DNA of 64,000 nucleotides from Gordionus sp. m RMFG-2023 (Eukaryota > Nematomorpha > Gordioida > Chordodea > Parachordodidae), in NCBI RefSeq assembly GCF_954871325.1, contig NC_088775.1, positions 56,397,561 through 56,461,560 of the forward strand, given 5' to 3'. Positions 1-11,065 of the stretch are shown here, in pieces; the stretch's first letter is position 1; each line of letters starts with the position of its first letter. The notes below the pieces were generated by a model. The model did no database searches and was not told the origin of the DNA. It was given only the letters and a program-made list of their open reading frames with translations. Made by a program: the position numbers and the translations under genes.

Positions 1-660
1 TAGAAAAAAGACGGAGTATATGGTGATAGGAGGAGATGAAATAGAGTATTGATATAAGTGAATGGCAGATATCGGCAATTGAAAGCTGAAAATATTTGGG
101 CCCCACTATACAAACAAACGGCACAATAGAAAAAGAGATAAAGAGTAAAATTAATCAAGGGTGGTTAAAGTGGAGATCTTTATCTGGATGGTATTTGACA
201 AAAGATTCCCACACAAATTAAAGGGAAAAATTTACAGTTTCATAGTACAACCAACTATTCTATATAGTTCGGAAACATGGCCAACCAAGGAATCAGACGA
301 GAGAAGTCTACAAACTATGGAGATGAGAATGCTGAGGATGATCGCTGGGGTAACAAGAAAGGATAAAGTGCGCAATACAATAATACTAAGTAGCTTAAAG
401 GTAGTGCCCATTAAGACTAAGTTAATGGTAAACAGACTTAGGTGGTATGGGCACAAAATGAGAAGGCCTATGAACTATATAGGAAATAAGGTTGAGAGTT
501 TGGAAGTGATGGGCAAACGTAAAAGAGTAAGGCCAAAACTTCAATGGGGCCATAAAATTAGAGCCAATATAAAGAAGTAAAAATTAGATAAAAGAGATTG
601 TATGAATAACATAAAGTGGAGAGAGATGTTGAAGGAGCTTACCAAGAAAAGGTGATAGCT
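1..660 (+). mobile_element. LINE fragment: 3' end of an RTE-like reverse transcriptase ORF, decayed
   Basis: The C-terminal part of a non-LTR retrotransposon polymerase, which would copy the element's RNA into DNA. The frame open from 161 to 580 reads HKLKGKIYSFIVQPTILYSS, EMRMLRMIAGVTRKDKVRN and NRLRWYGHKMRRP, the conserved stretch after the catalytic core in RTE/BovB-type and related LINEs. Upstream in the same frame KTEYMVIGG (8-34) is recognisable, followed by stops at about 50, 59 and 80. INQGWLKWRSLSG (about 149-190) lies in another frame, so a frameshift sits near 190. After the stop at 578 the same frame continues with KLDKRDCMNNIKWREMLKEL. The catalytic FADD region would lie to the left of the window. 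The clade is assigned from memory of the family and could be another LINE group. Clearly dead. Confidence 0.8.
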
Positions 661-683
661 AAAAGAGAAAAAAAATATTTTAA

Positions 684-2546
684 CCCTTTGACGCCCAACT
701 TTTTAATAATTAAAATAAAAAATTTCTATAAATTATTCATTTATACACTCCATAGATGCCCAAAATTTTTTCCAACTTTTATTTTTAAATACACAGGTAA
801 AAAAAAATTTGATGCTATTTGACATCATCAGGCATATTGTAATACAAAAAAATACAAATATCTATTTATTATTAAATCACGAAAACAATTTCTATATTGA
901 TTAAAACATAAATATATATTACATTTTGTTTTAAAGTATGCATTCATGAAAACAATTTCTATATTGATTAAAACATAAATATATATTACATTTTGCACAT
1001 TTTGTTCTGGAGTATGCATAACCTGCATCTTTGCCTCGTTTCGCAGACATCCGGCAATAACCAATGTTGTCATATCTGATATCATAGGAGCCATTATAGA
1101 AGTACTTTTTTAAATTATAGGTTCATTCAAAGTTCTCCCTGATTTTCTTTTACTAAATTTACCTGCCTATGAAATGCTTTTACAATATTTGTTTTAAATT
1201 TGATAAGTTTCATGAATTTATTAAAAGCCATGAATTTACTACACACATATCAATATGAAAAATGATTCTCAGGTAGAACCTTTTACCTTTAATATCTAAT
1301 CGATAGCATTCAACAATCACATCATGTAAATCGTCTCCTCCCAAACCTCATTATATATTTTTAATATATTTTATCTTGGCATTTCAATATATTTTATTAC
1401 TTAGTGACCATCTTTTTACATTTACCATCGGATGAACACCGACAAAGGAAGAGATGACGTGCACAAACTTTTGTCGTACCATTTGACATTTATTACATTT
1501 TCTTTTTTATTAACTTTACATACTTAGCTCCCGCGACCTTCTTTTTTAAAGTTTATCGCATTTTAACTTGCAATCTTTCATCCTTACACTTCGAATAGTC
1601 CATACCATAAATACGATCTCTTTTAATTTTTTAGCCAATGCTATTGCAAAAAAATAATTGTAAGATTTTATGATTTCGGAATATTTTTAGCCAATTAGAG
1701 AAATAAATCACCATATACTAATTCTGGTGGTGTTGGATTAGTTTGCTTTCCAGCATAAATCTTAAAACATATAAAATACCTGAGGATCTGATCTGGTCAA
1801 TACAAAAACTTTGATACCCAATTTATGAGGCTTTGATTTTATATATTGTTTAAAGGATTCCGCCCTTTGAACTGAATGATTAAAATTCAATACATATTTT
1901 CTGGTTCTATCTCGACTTAAACATTATATATATTAGAGCTGATGAAGTTGAAAGAAAATCATCCTAAAGAATTTGCAATATCTACTTCATTGTCAGATTC
2001 ATCGATGTCGTCATTCCGAAATATCTCCCTCGACTAGTATTAAATTATTTGGCATTTATCAATTATACAGATTCATTTAAAAAATATAATAAATGAAATT
2101 ATAATATGAGTGAGAAAACATAGGTCTTATTAACATCAAATTCAAAATTGGTGTGGTCTGATTGAATTTGAATACATTTTATGGTGATATATAATTATAA
2201 CTATAGAAAATCATTATAAATATAAAATAAAATAAATGTTCAAAAAAGGTATATAAAATGATTTATTTTGTTGATATAAAAAATAGCATATTCATTATAA
2301 ATAAAATAATTATTCATAATATTATACTCAAACCTTTAATAATGAATAAAAATGTTAAATTATTAAATATTGTCTTCGTGTCAGTATAAAATCATATAAT
2401 TCAGTAATGGTAAAAAGATAAAATTATTAAAATATGATTGGATGAATTTTAAAAATAAAACATAATTAGATAATATTTTTAATAAAATATGTAAGTATTT
2501 TTATTATATTTATGATGTCAAAACTAATCGTGAGACGTTAAAGGGG
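684..2546 (-). mobile_element. piggyBac-like DNA transposon with TTAA flanks, internally deleted
   Basis: TTAA stands at 680-683 and at 2547-2550. Inside them the ends read CCCTTTGACGCC (left) and, reversed, CCCCTTTAACGTC (right), imperfect inverted repeats of piggyBac type. The minus strand carries transposase remains. An acidic N-terminal stretch DDIDESDNEVDIANS lies near 2030-1980, FKQYIKSKPHKLGIKVFVL at about 1854-1798 (the RNase-H-like core, after the first catalytic Asp in family members), KIYAGKQTNPTPPELVYGD at about 1765-1709, and a degenerate cysteine/histidine C-terminal region near 1500-1420. Spacing between these blocks is much shorter than in intact transposases of about 550-600 residues, so there are internal deletions as well as frameshifts. 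A 67 bp tandem duplication lies near its left end. Non-autonomous fossil. Confidence 0.8.
881..1012. repeat. 67 bp tandem duplication
   Basis: Two adjacent copies starting at 881 and 948; the first 48 bases are near identical. It lies inside the piggyBac-like element and contains nothing coding. Confidence 0.85.
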
Positions 2547-2609
2547 TTAATAAAGATTTTAAAAACAATAAATGCCAACTTGCGGATTTAATATTACAGG
2601 GTTTCCCAT

Positions 2610-2850
2610 TCAAAAAAGGAAAAGTTTCAATCATAAAAGTAAAAGGTCCGATCAAAACAGGAAAAGAGTCAATCATAAAAGGAAAGGCTCAATCAAAAAA
2701 GGAAAAGGCCCAAACAAAAAAGGAAAAGTCCCAAAGGTTTAGGAAAAAGTCCGATCAAAAAAGGAAAAGGTCCAATCAAAAAAGGAAAAGTGTCATCAAA
2801 AAGGGAAAATTCCCATTCATAAAAGGAAAATCGTAATTTTTTTAAATATC
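2610..2850. repeat. Left subterminal array of the MULE (about 20 bp units)
   Basis: Roughly a dozen degenerate units of the type AAAAAAGGAAAAGGTCCAATC. The same repeat in reverse orientation forms the right end (6796-7110), and a third copy lies at about 61660-61793. Such arrays near transposon ends are commonly transposase-binding sites; that role is inferred here. Confidence 0.85.
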
Positions 2851-3235
2851 TTGTCATTTTTTCTTAAATTTTCATTTATTTTTGTTATTCCTTATTTTAT
2901 TTCAAACTTTTTGCAATTTCTTTACGTTTTTTTTCTTACTGTATTTTTTCTCAATTTATTTTTCTTCTCATTTTTGATAATTCTTTTGTCTTTTTAAAAA
3001 TAATTTATAAATTTAGGTCTCATGTATTTAATTGCTAAATTAAATTAATCGTTTGGTTATAATGCACCTTTTTAAATTAAATAAGTTTGAACTGTAATAC
3101 CAAACGATATGTAAATTAATAAAATAATCATTTTTAAATTATCAATAATGAGAAGAAAAAAAATTCAGAAAAGTCAAAAAAATAAAGATTAAAAATGACT
3201 TAAAGAGATTGAAAAGGTTAGAAATATGAATGTAA

Positions 3236-3440
3236 GAAAATAATTCCCCGGAAAAAAAATCCCGGAAAAAAATTCCCAGGAAATAATTCCCCGGAAATAA
3301 AATCCCCAGGAAAAAAATTCCCCGGAAAATAATTCCCAGGTAAATAATTCTCCGGAAAAAAAATCCCCGGAAAAAAATTCCCTTGGAAAATAATTCCCCG
3401 GAAAAAAATTCCCATAGAAAATAATTCCCCGGGAAAAAAT
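3236..3440. repeat. Inner CCGG-rich minisatellite, left arm
   Basis: Degenerate 15-18 bp units of the form CCCCGGAAAAAAATTCC. It reads as Gly-Ile-Phe-Phe-rich open frames on the minus strand, which are a by-product of the repeat. Reverse-orientation partner at 5640-5925. Confidence 0.85.
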
Positions 3441-3639
3441 TCCCCATTTTATAAATCCTATAAAATATTAAATTATTTTTATATAACAATATAGGAAAAA
3501 ATATACCCGGAAAAAAAATCCCTAAAATATTTTTTGAGAAAATCGTCAAAAATTCCTGTAAAATTTTTCCAAACAAAATAGTACTTGTGATTAATATTAA
3601 ACCTAACAAAAACTTAAATTATCAATTAATACTAATAAA

Positions 3640-4660
3640 TATATTGTATAATGTTATGGACTTATCCCGTACCCAGGTTTAGTGAAAATTATACAAAGCA
3701 ATATTTATAAAATAAACGAATTGGATGACCCGTTCAAGGTCCATAGTCCAAAATACATTTTAAAATCAAGGTCTAACATATCTCGAAGATGTAATTAAAT
3801 CGTAAAAAGAAACCTAGAGTATTTTCGACGGCATTGATTGCGGCCTTTTCAAAATCCATATTAATTGTTATCGGTTCTATGACTAAATTCCGTTCTTGGG
3901 CTTTTTCGAGTAAAATCATAAAAATTTCTTCATACGTTGTATGTTTTTCTTTGTAACAAAAAATATGCCGCTGTAATAAACAGTGTTTTAAAGGGTATTC
4001 TAATTACATATAGCTGCAAAAATAAATAAGGCGCCAATTTGAAATTCCCGTCTATATACTAAGTTTTCGTTTCGGCTAACATTTTAAGCATATAATCGGT
4101 GACAAATATAATTATTCGTTCATTAGAATCTCCGCCATTATCATGCAAAAGAAATCTCTCATTCATGGGAGATCCGGTTGTAGCCTAATCCTCTAATATT
4201 AAAAGATATTTTCAATTAAAAATTTATTTATTGACATAAATATGATTTAACCTGAAATGCTTAATTCTTCCAATGTGGGAAGAAAACTTTTTATTTTGTG
4301 ATTTTTAAGTGTCCTCTTGATACTATCTTCATTCGGAAGTCTTTTTATGAATTCGGTGAAACAATTTAGATATTTCTTCTGCCTATATTTGGCAAGTATT
4401 TTGATTTGTTTCAGAGGCTTTTCTTTTCATTGTGCTTATTTTGAATTTGATATTCATGTGGGTTTATAGGATGAATATGAGGCGTATTTTCCAATGTATA
4501 GTCATTTACATTGTAATATTTCAAAATAACTGGGAATTTTTCAGCATTATATAATGTACATTTGTATCTTTTAAAATTTTTCGTAGTTATATGATAATTG
4601 TAAGAATAGCCCTCATGAAAAATTTTAGCATGCTTATTTAACGGAAGAATAAACTTAAAA
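3640..4660 (-). pseudogene. MULE transposase with FLYWCH zinc finger, broken
   Basis: DNA transposase that would cut and paste the element by its ends. Order on the minus strand: FLYWCH-type finger near 4620-4430, with FHEGYSYNYHITTKNFKRYK followed by a Cys and the closing His pair in TPHIHP. Then FLLHDNGGDSNERIIIFVTD at about 4165-4105 with DGNFKLAP just after, holding the first catalytic Asp of the MULE domain. Then VIEPITINMDFEKAAINAV at about 3885-3825, holding the second Asp in MDFEKA. The C-terminal third, usually with the catalytic Glu, is missing or unreadable between 3640 and 3780. Frames are broken by several stops and shifts. A second copy at 15780-16600 retains the part missing here. 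Confidence 0.82.
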
Positions 4661-5639
4661 AATTTATTAAAATTATCAAAAATGTTTAAAAGTAAAAGAA
4701 AATTTTATAAAAATTAATAAAAAAACTAAATAAAAATCGTTTGCTTCAAAATATATTAATTTATTTATTCTTGAGCATAACTTTCCTTTCAACGTTATAA
4801 ATAATAATAATTTAAGGGAACTAACTGGGATTATGTAATAACATTTCCGGAGTTGGAAACTTTCAAATAAAAAAAGTTTCTATTTTAAGATTATAGTCCC
4901 TCCTGTGTTTTCTTTGATGAATTAAATATATTAAAAATTGTAATATTTATAAAAATAAACAAATATTATTTAGAATAAATAGTATATTTTTTGGTAGCGT
5001 TCAATTACTTGAGATAGTCTTTGAATTAAGTAAGCTTTTGTAATTAGTGATTAGGATCAATACTTTTTTTGAAAATTTATAATCAGATACAATTTTTAAA
5101 ATCAATAGTATTAAAACATAAAAAATTTCCATTATGTTATTTTTGTCCGGGATTCAAACTGATATAAACGAACGGAACAGAATAGTGTCATAATATTCAT
5201 TTTAATGTTATATATATTTTAACCTTAGTGGCGTGTTAGAAATACCTCCCCCCCTCTTCATGATGAATATAATGTGGTTTAATTACCTGTTTTCATAATA
5301 TCTATTCAAGTCTAGATGAAAAGTGGATTATGGAAATAACCTTTCTTTTTCTAGGAAAAAATTTGCTTTCACATTTTTCTTTTCAATTTTAAATTGTAAA
5401 ACCTCTTTCATAATTTTCATATATTTCTATAAAATCTCTCGTCACAAATCTATACTATTTATGCTATCTACTAAATTATAAAATATAAAAGTTACCAACC
5501 GATTTATCAATTCTCATTTAAAGATTGCACTTTTGGAATTAAAAAAAGAAATACTCTCAACTTTCAGAAAATACTAATATCTTTTTTAGAAGTATTTTCG
5601 TTATTTTAGCGGCGGGATTATTTTTTGATAATTAAAAAA
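4661..5639. other. MULE internal non-coding stretch
   Basis: AT-rich sequence between the transposase and the right inverted arm. No coding signal. Near 5227 there is AGTGGCGTGTTAG followed by a C7 run, which resembles the terminus type of the hAT at 7178 and may be a small separate insertion. Confidence 0.5.
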
Positions 5640-5925
5640 AAATTATTCGGGGAATCTTTTCCAGTTTTTTTTTCAGGGGATTAATTTCCCCCCATATTTA
5701 ATTTAAAATCTAAAAAATTGGGAAATTATTTCCGGGTAAATATTTTCCGGGGAATTATTTTCTATGGGAATTTTTTTCCAAATATTTTTTTTCCAGGGTA
5801 TTATCTTCCAGGGGATATTTTTTCCTGTGATTTTTTTTCTGGGGAATTATTTATCAGGGGATTTTTTTCCGGGGAATTATTTTCGGGGATTTTTTTTTTG
5901 GTTTTTTTTTCCGGGGAATTATTTT
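5640..5925. repeat. Inner GGGGAATTATTTTCC minisatellite, right arm
   Basis: About 17 bp degenerate units, the reverse complement of the array at 3236-3440. The open frame through it (5718-5981, plus) is a repeat artefact. Confidence 0.85.
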
Positions 5926-6233
5926 TCGTTTACCTAGAAATATATGTAAAAGATTACAATATAAGGAGAAAAAAATCATAAAAATAATATTGTATGTATG
6001 ATGAAAAATAACTTAAAGAATTGATAAAAATATAGACCTAAATTTATAAATTATTTTTAAAAAGATAAAAGAATTATCAAAAATGAGAAGAAAAATAAAT
6101 TGATAGTAAGAAAAATAAAGTTAAGAAATCGCAAAAAGTTAGAAATAAATTGAGAAAAGATACAGTAAGAAAAATAACGTAAAGAAATCGCAAAAAGTTA
6201 GAATTAAATAAGAAGGAATAACAAAAATAAATG

Positions 6234-6795
6234 AAAATATAGAAACAGTATCGTCGGTTTGTGACTTTTTACACCACCCAAGAAGAGGCAGTCTTTTAAC
6301 CGAACGTTTATGATATTGATTCAAATAATCCAAAAAAAAACTAAAAAATTTTGCCAAACTATTTATTGAAAGACAACAATCAATGAGACTTTTCATCTTA
6401 TATGAAGTTATTTTTGCAGCGCTAGAATCTTACATATCAAGCAAAGTAAAAGATTCCGCAGATGCTGAAAATCTTTTGCAGGCTATTACGAAGTCACATT
6501 TTTAATATCAATTTAATGTGTATATTTTTTATTAAAATATACATATGATTTTAGCAAAATGCTACCTAAAATTGATTTGGATTTAAGGGAGGTTATGAAT
6601 AGAGCAAAGGATAATGTTGTAAAGGAGATCGCTAATATGTTTGGGATTGAAATTTTTAAACCTAGAGTAGTTTTTAGACAGTCCAATCGCTTAAATATTG
6701 AAACATCTAGATTGAGGATTTTTATAAAATAAATATTTTATTCCCCTTATTGATACATTTTTACTTCAATTAAATGAAAGATTTATTAGTCACAA
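6234..6795 (+). mobile_element. hAT transposase segment lodged in the MULE right arm
   Basis: About 560 bp matching, in inverted orientation, the hAT element at 8023-9382, minus that element's 788 bp insertion. On the plus strand it reads ALESYISSKVKDSADAENL and then a degenerate form of KNRAKDNVVKEIANMFGIEI, parts of a hAT transposase. It has no hAT termini of its own. The MULE arm is homologous to the left arm up to about 6238 and again from about 6796. Roughly 35 bp present at the same place in the left arm is absent here, so the piece replaced arm sequence and did not simply split it. Confidence 0.85.
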
Positions 6796-7110
6796 CAATT
6801 TTCCTTTTTTGAATAGGAATTTTCCTTATTTGATTGACACTTTTCCTTTCCTTTTGGGAATTTTCCTTTTTCGATTGACACTTCCATTTTTGATTGGACC
6901 TTTTCCATTTTTTTTGACACATTTGATTGAACCTTTTCCTTTTTTTTGGCACTTTTCCTTTTTAGATCAGACTTTTTCCTAAACCTTAGTGACTTTTCCT
7001 TTTTTAATTGACACTTTTCCTTTTTTGTTTGCGCCTTTTCCTTTTTTGATCGAACCTTTTCCTTTTATGATTGAAACTTTTTTTGATTGGGACTTTTCCT
7101 TTTTTGAATG
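6796..7110. repeat. Right subterminal array of the MULE
   Basis: Units of the type CCTTTTTTGATTGGACCTTTT, reverse complement of the left array, closing at the terminus GAATGGGAAACCCTG (7106-7120). Confidence 0.85.
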
Positions 7111-8129
7111 GGAAACCCTGATTATTATTATTTTTTTTTTAAAATATAATCACATAAATAGATTTAAACTATGTATTCAGTGGCGTAGCCAGGATTTATC
7201 TATGGGGGGAGGGGGGTTTAAAATTTTTTTGGGAGCCTCGCCCATAAACCCTATTTATAAATTTTGCTAATATGTGCTTTATTATTGTAAATCACTCTAT
7301 AGTAGCCAGCATAAATGAAAGAATATAAGTAACAGAATTTTGGCCAAATTTATAATTAATAAACGGTTGGAAACATTATTCTAAAAATTATATCAATGTT
7401 TAATAAATTGTAAATTAATCCATCCAGTGGAAAGAAGAACCTTCCATTTTTTATGATCACTCAATATATCTTATTGAGTGTTAAAAATAATTATTTAAAT
7501 TAAATTTTAGAGATTTTATTTATTGTTAAAATACTATAGTATAAATAACATCCCTTATTTATTTTAATGATAAAATACAATAAAATAAATTTCAAAATGT
7601 AGAACTTTATACAGATTATTATATTAAAAATTTATTGTTAACTATATTTAAAAAAATATAAATCAATAAAATATTAATAATTCTTGTACGGTATTTAAAA
7701 AAATATAATTTAACAATTTTAATTAATACAAATGAATCAAAATATAAATAATTCATATTGCAAATGCAATACTTTTATTAAAAATAGACAGAGAATCTAA
7801 AGTTACACGTGGAAAGGGTCTGCAAAGCGTTTTTTGGTCTCAAAGAGTATTCTATTTTATCAAGATTTTTATATCAAAATACGACATCACAAAGTACTTA
7901 TCATGCGATCTTGATAAATCATCAGAATAAAATGAGATTTTCTTAATATCCTCTCGCGTTTTAAGTGTAATCAACAATCAGACTCAACTGGCAGAAGAAA
8001 ATAAAAGCTTTTTAAAATAAAATTGTGACTAATAAATCTTTCATTTAATTGAAGTAAAAATGTATCAATAAGGGGAATAAAATATTTATTTTATAAAAAT
8101 CCTCAATCTAGATGTTTCAATCAGGGTTG

Positions 8130-8220
8130 GCAAGTCGGTCAATTGACCAGTCAAATTCAGTCAATTGACGGGTCAATTGACCAGAGGAGTATTTGACCTG
8201 TCAAATACGGTCAAATACTC
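8130..8220. repeat. Left subterminal TTGACC/GGTCAA palindromes
   Basis: Repeated GGTCAATTGACC and related half-sites in both orientations; mirrored at 8830-8909. Probable transposase-binding sites by analogy with other hAT elements. Confidence 0.75.
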
Positions 8221-8829
8221 TAAAAAATTTAAAGGAAGAATAAATTGAAAATATGTTTAAAAAAGGGAAAAAAGATGTAAATACATGTGATCACAATGTT
8301 TGCTTATTTTTTGTGTTCACAATATCAAGAGGAGAACTCACAAGTATGTGATATAATTCAAGAATTAGCTCTTTTACAAGATAGTGATGACCAAAATATT
8401 TTAAGTGATATAATTAATTTCAGAAGCAAAAACAGCATGTTTAATATAGCAAATTATGCGGAAAGTATAATTTCCAGAGAAACAATCAATTCCGACCTCT
8501 AGTTAATAGATTAAACTTTGTCCACCCTGCCCATTAAGAGACTAACAATTCCTAGTTCTACTTCTTCTTTAGAAAGAAATAGGTCGATTAGGGTTAATAT
8601 TCTTATGAAAATGGAAATCGATTGAAGATCTAAGACATCAGGAAAATTGATTAAAAAATATTAAAGAAAATGATAATATTGAAAATGAATCAGAACAGAA
8701 CTCTGCTACAATAGCTACACGTTAGTTATTGAATGACAATGAATTTAAAAAATTAATATTATAGATTTTATTTTACTATTTTATTCAAAATAAAGTTAAT
8801 ATTAACTTTAAAAAAACATATATTTGAAT

Positions 8830-8909
8830 TTGACCACATTTGACCGTATTTGACCATATTTGACCGGTCAAATATCGGTCAATTGACCGAAACGTATTTG
8901 ACCGGTCAA
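8830..8909. repeat. Right subterminal TTTGACC/GGTCAAA palindromes
   Basis: Tandem TTTGACC units and GGTCAATTGACC, the partner of the left set. Confidence 0.75.
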
Positions 8910-10240
8910 ATGTTTCAATATTTAAGCGATTGGACTGTCTAAAAACTACTCTAGGTTTAAAAATTTCAATCCCAAACATATTAGCGATCTCCTTTACAAC
9001 ATTATCCTTTGCTCTATTCTTAACCTCCCTTAAATCATCAATTTTAGGTAGCATTTTGCTAAAATCATATGTATATTTTAATAAAAAATATACATATTGA
9101 ATTGATATTAAAAATGTGGCTTCGTAATAGCCTGCAAAAGATTTTCAGCATCTGCGGAATCTTTTACTTTGCTTGATATGTAAGATTCTAGCGCTGCAAA
9201 AATAACTTCATATAATTAGATGAAAAGTCTCATTGATTGTTGTCTTTCAGTAAATAGTTTGACAAAATCTTTTTAGTTTTTTTTGATTATTTGAATCAAT
9301 AGCATAAACGTTCGGTTAAAAGACTGCCTCTTCTTGGGTGGTGTAAAAAATCACAAACCGACTATACTGTTTCTATATTTTGAAAAATTTATTAGAATTA
9401 TAAAAAATATCTATAATACATAATAAAATCCAATAAATTCCAATTAAATTAAAATATTTTTACGTAAACTGTTCCGGATGTCTCGAATTTCACATGCCTC
9501 ATATATCATCAAATTTAGGCAATGTGAACTACAGTGATAAAGCTCTCTAATTCTTGACTGCACCCCTTTAACGTGACTACTCATCGAGGGAGCTCTATCA
9601 TATCCTTGGCCTCTCATTAGATTTAAATCTAGGTCTAGAATGGTTGCTAAAATTTTTTGGCTAACGTCTTTGATTTAGTGTCATGTAAGTCAATAAATTG
9701 AACAAAGTATTCCTTCATTTTGAAATCACCTGATTCCATATCAATAAACCTTACTGCTATGAATAATTGCTCTATGTTACCAACATCCGAAGTCTCATCC
9801 ACCAAAACACTAAAAATGGTGATGCTTTCACTCTTGAAGAAATTTCTTTCAATATGAACCTATTACATATGGTTATTATTCCATTTTGAATATTTGAACT
9901 AAGGTAGGGTAGGTGGCATTTTTAACAGAGTTTTCAAAAAACTTTATATAGTTATCATTATTATTACATAAAAGTTTCAACAATTCCTTGAAACTCCCTT
10001 CATTATGAGAAGACTATGTAAGTGTCAAGGGGCCAACAGATATTCTATGAGCTTTTAATGCTAAGCCCTGCCTCCCTAACCAAATGATTGCATCAATTAT
10101 AATTATTCTTGCTCTGTTGGTTGTAACAATATCAAAATTTTTTTATTCAATACATTAGATATTGATATATTTTGATTCATAGAGATAGCTTTTAAAGCAT
10201 CCGATATCTCACTAAAATTGAGATGTATATTTTTAAACCA

Positions 10241-10400
10241 TGTGATCATTTAAAATTGAAAATTCTTATTTGTTTTTTTAAATATATTTCATTTTGATAT
10301 CGTATATAAATTTATTTATAAATTGAAACCGTTTTTTAAATAAAATTATTCGCAATAAGAAAAAAATTTATATATTATTTTATTATTGAATATATCTAGT
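10241..10400. other. AT-rich junction between two hAT fossils
   Basis: No recognisable feature; the N-terminal part of the preceding hAT transposase is lost somewhere here. Confidence 0.5.
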
Positions 10401-10878
10401 TAATTAAATTTTTTTAAGCATTAATATCTATTAAGGTATCATACAATGAATTCCATCTTGGAACACAAGGCACAGATAAAACATTCCCAAAATTTCTTTC
10501 ATTATTTCTGCTGATTTTGATCTATGAACCATTTCCCAATATTTTGATTGTAGCCCTAAAGTTATGATATTGTGGTAGAGTGCACACGAAGCGCTTAAGC
10601 AATTATGTGTTATCTCAGAGGAACTCATTATGTTTCCATTTCGGCCAAAAATATGAATGAATGTTATTTACAATTATTACGCTTTTTCATAAAAATTAAT
10701 TAAATAAGAAAATGAATTATAAATGTAATTAGGAATCATAATGAATTTACTTATACTTGCTAATTACGTCCCTGAAAAATATAATTAATTATAATTATCA
10801 ACTCCTCTTTTTAAATTGGAATTAACTACAATCTCTAATTATAAAAATTGAACTGTAATTATTTACTGTCCAACCTTG
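10401..10878 (-). mobile_element. hAT fragment of a different family with its terminus
   Basis: The right end reads, reversed, CAAGGTTGGACAGTAA, a hAT terminus (ends 10878). The minus strand at 10628-10431 is open: ITHNCLSASCALYH, then KYWEMVHRSKSAEIMKEIL. In a shifted frame PRWNSLYDTLIDINA follows near 10455-10410, the diagnostic RW motif of hAT transposases that follows the large helical insertion. Only this middle part and one end remain. Near neighbours on the left belong to another hAT. Confidence 0.7.
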
Positions 10879-11065
10879 ACTCGGACATATTATTTTTAAT
10901 AAAAAAAACATAAAATAAAATTATATCAAAATGTATCTGAAAATAGAAACAGATACCTCGAAAATACTTTTATATACCACATTTTTAAATCTAAATACTT
11001 ATATTTAACAACTGTATTTTTATTTTTACAATAAATTCCATATCGTCCAATTCTATATATTTAAG

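Larger units (their letters stand above)
2597..7120 (-). mobile_element. Mutator-like element (MULE) with long repeat-built inverted ends
   Basis: The ends are inverted copies beginning CAGGGTTTCCCATTC (2597) and ending GAATGGGAAACCCTG (7120). The inverted similarity runs inward for several hundred bases: an array of about 20 bp repeats (2610-2850 and 6796-7110), a non-repetitive block (about 2850-3020 matching 6030-6238 reversed), and a second array of CCGGGGAATT type (3236-3440 and 5640-5925). Between them the minus strand has a FLYWCH finger and a MULE transposase. I found no clean 9 bp target duplication: the flanks are TTAATATTA and ATTATTATT. The right arm is interrupted at 6234-6795 by a hAT-derived segment. 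The family is assigned from the transposase motifs. Confidence 0.8.
8122..8909 (+). mobile_element. Small hAT insertion with 10 bp target duplication
   Basis: Left end CAGGGTTGGCAAGTCGG is a typical hAT terminus. ATGTTTCAAT is present on both sides (8112-8121 and 8910-8919) and only once in the undisturbed copy at about 6700, so this is an insertion. Both ends are full of TTGACC/GGTCAA repeats. Inside, 8287-8502 is open but has no motif I recognise. Near 8540-8640 the plus strand reads TIPSSTSSLERNRSIRVNIL, a decayed hAT dimerisation region. The right end stops at GACCGGTCAA without the matching CCAACCCTG terminus. Confidence 0.8.
7178..10240 (-). mobile_element. hAT element (ZMYM/TTF-type transposase), decayed, 5' truncated
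   Basis: Starts with a hAT-like terminus CAGTGGCGTAGCCAGG followed by G-runs (7178-7216). The transposase is on the minus strand. IIIIDAIIWLGRQGLALKAH lies near 10115-10056, NEGSFKELLKLLCNNNDNY near 10000, SVLVDETSDVGNIEQLFIAV near 9815-9756 (catalytic Asp region), LDLNLMRGQGYDRAPSMSSH near 9640-9580, YHCSSHCLNLMIYEACEI near 9540-9490, and KNRAKDNVVKEIANMFGIEI near 9030-8970. These match the DUF4371-containing hAT group in order and spacing. The dimerisation C-terminus before 8020 is barely readable. The N-terminal zinc finger and the other terminus are not found; homology fades at about 10240. It is interrupted at 8122-8909 by a smaller hAT. Many stops and shifts. Confidence 0.8.

Noticed and set aside
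2588-2596. 9 bp target duplication of the MULE
   Set aside because: TTAATATTA and ATTATTATT do not match convincingly; either the duplication has decayed or the exact ends are off.
3142-3609. 155-residue minus-strand frame rich in Gly-Ile-Phe-Phe-Pro
   Set aside because: It is the CCGGGGAATT minisatellite of the MULE arm read as protein; the same applies to 3218-3415 and 5718-5981.
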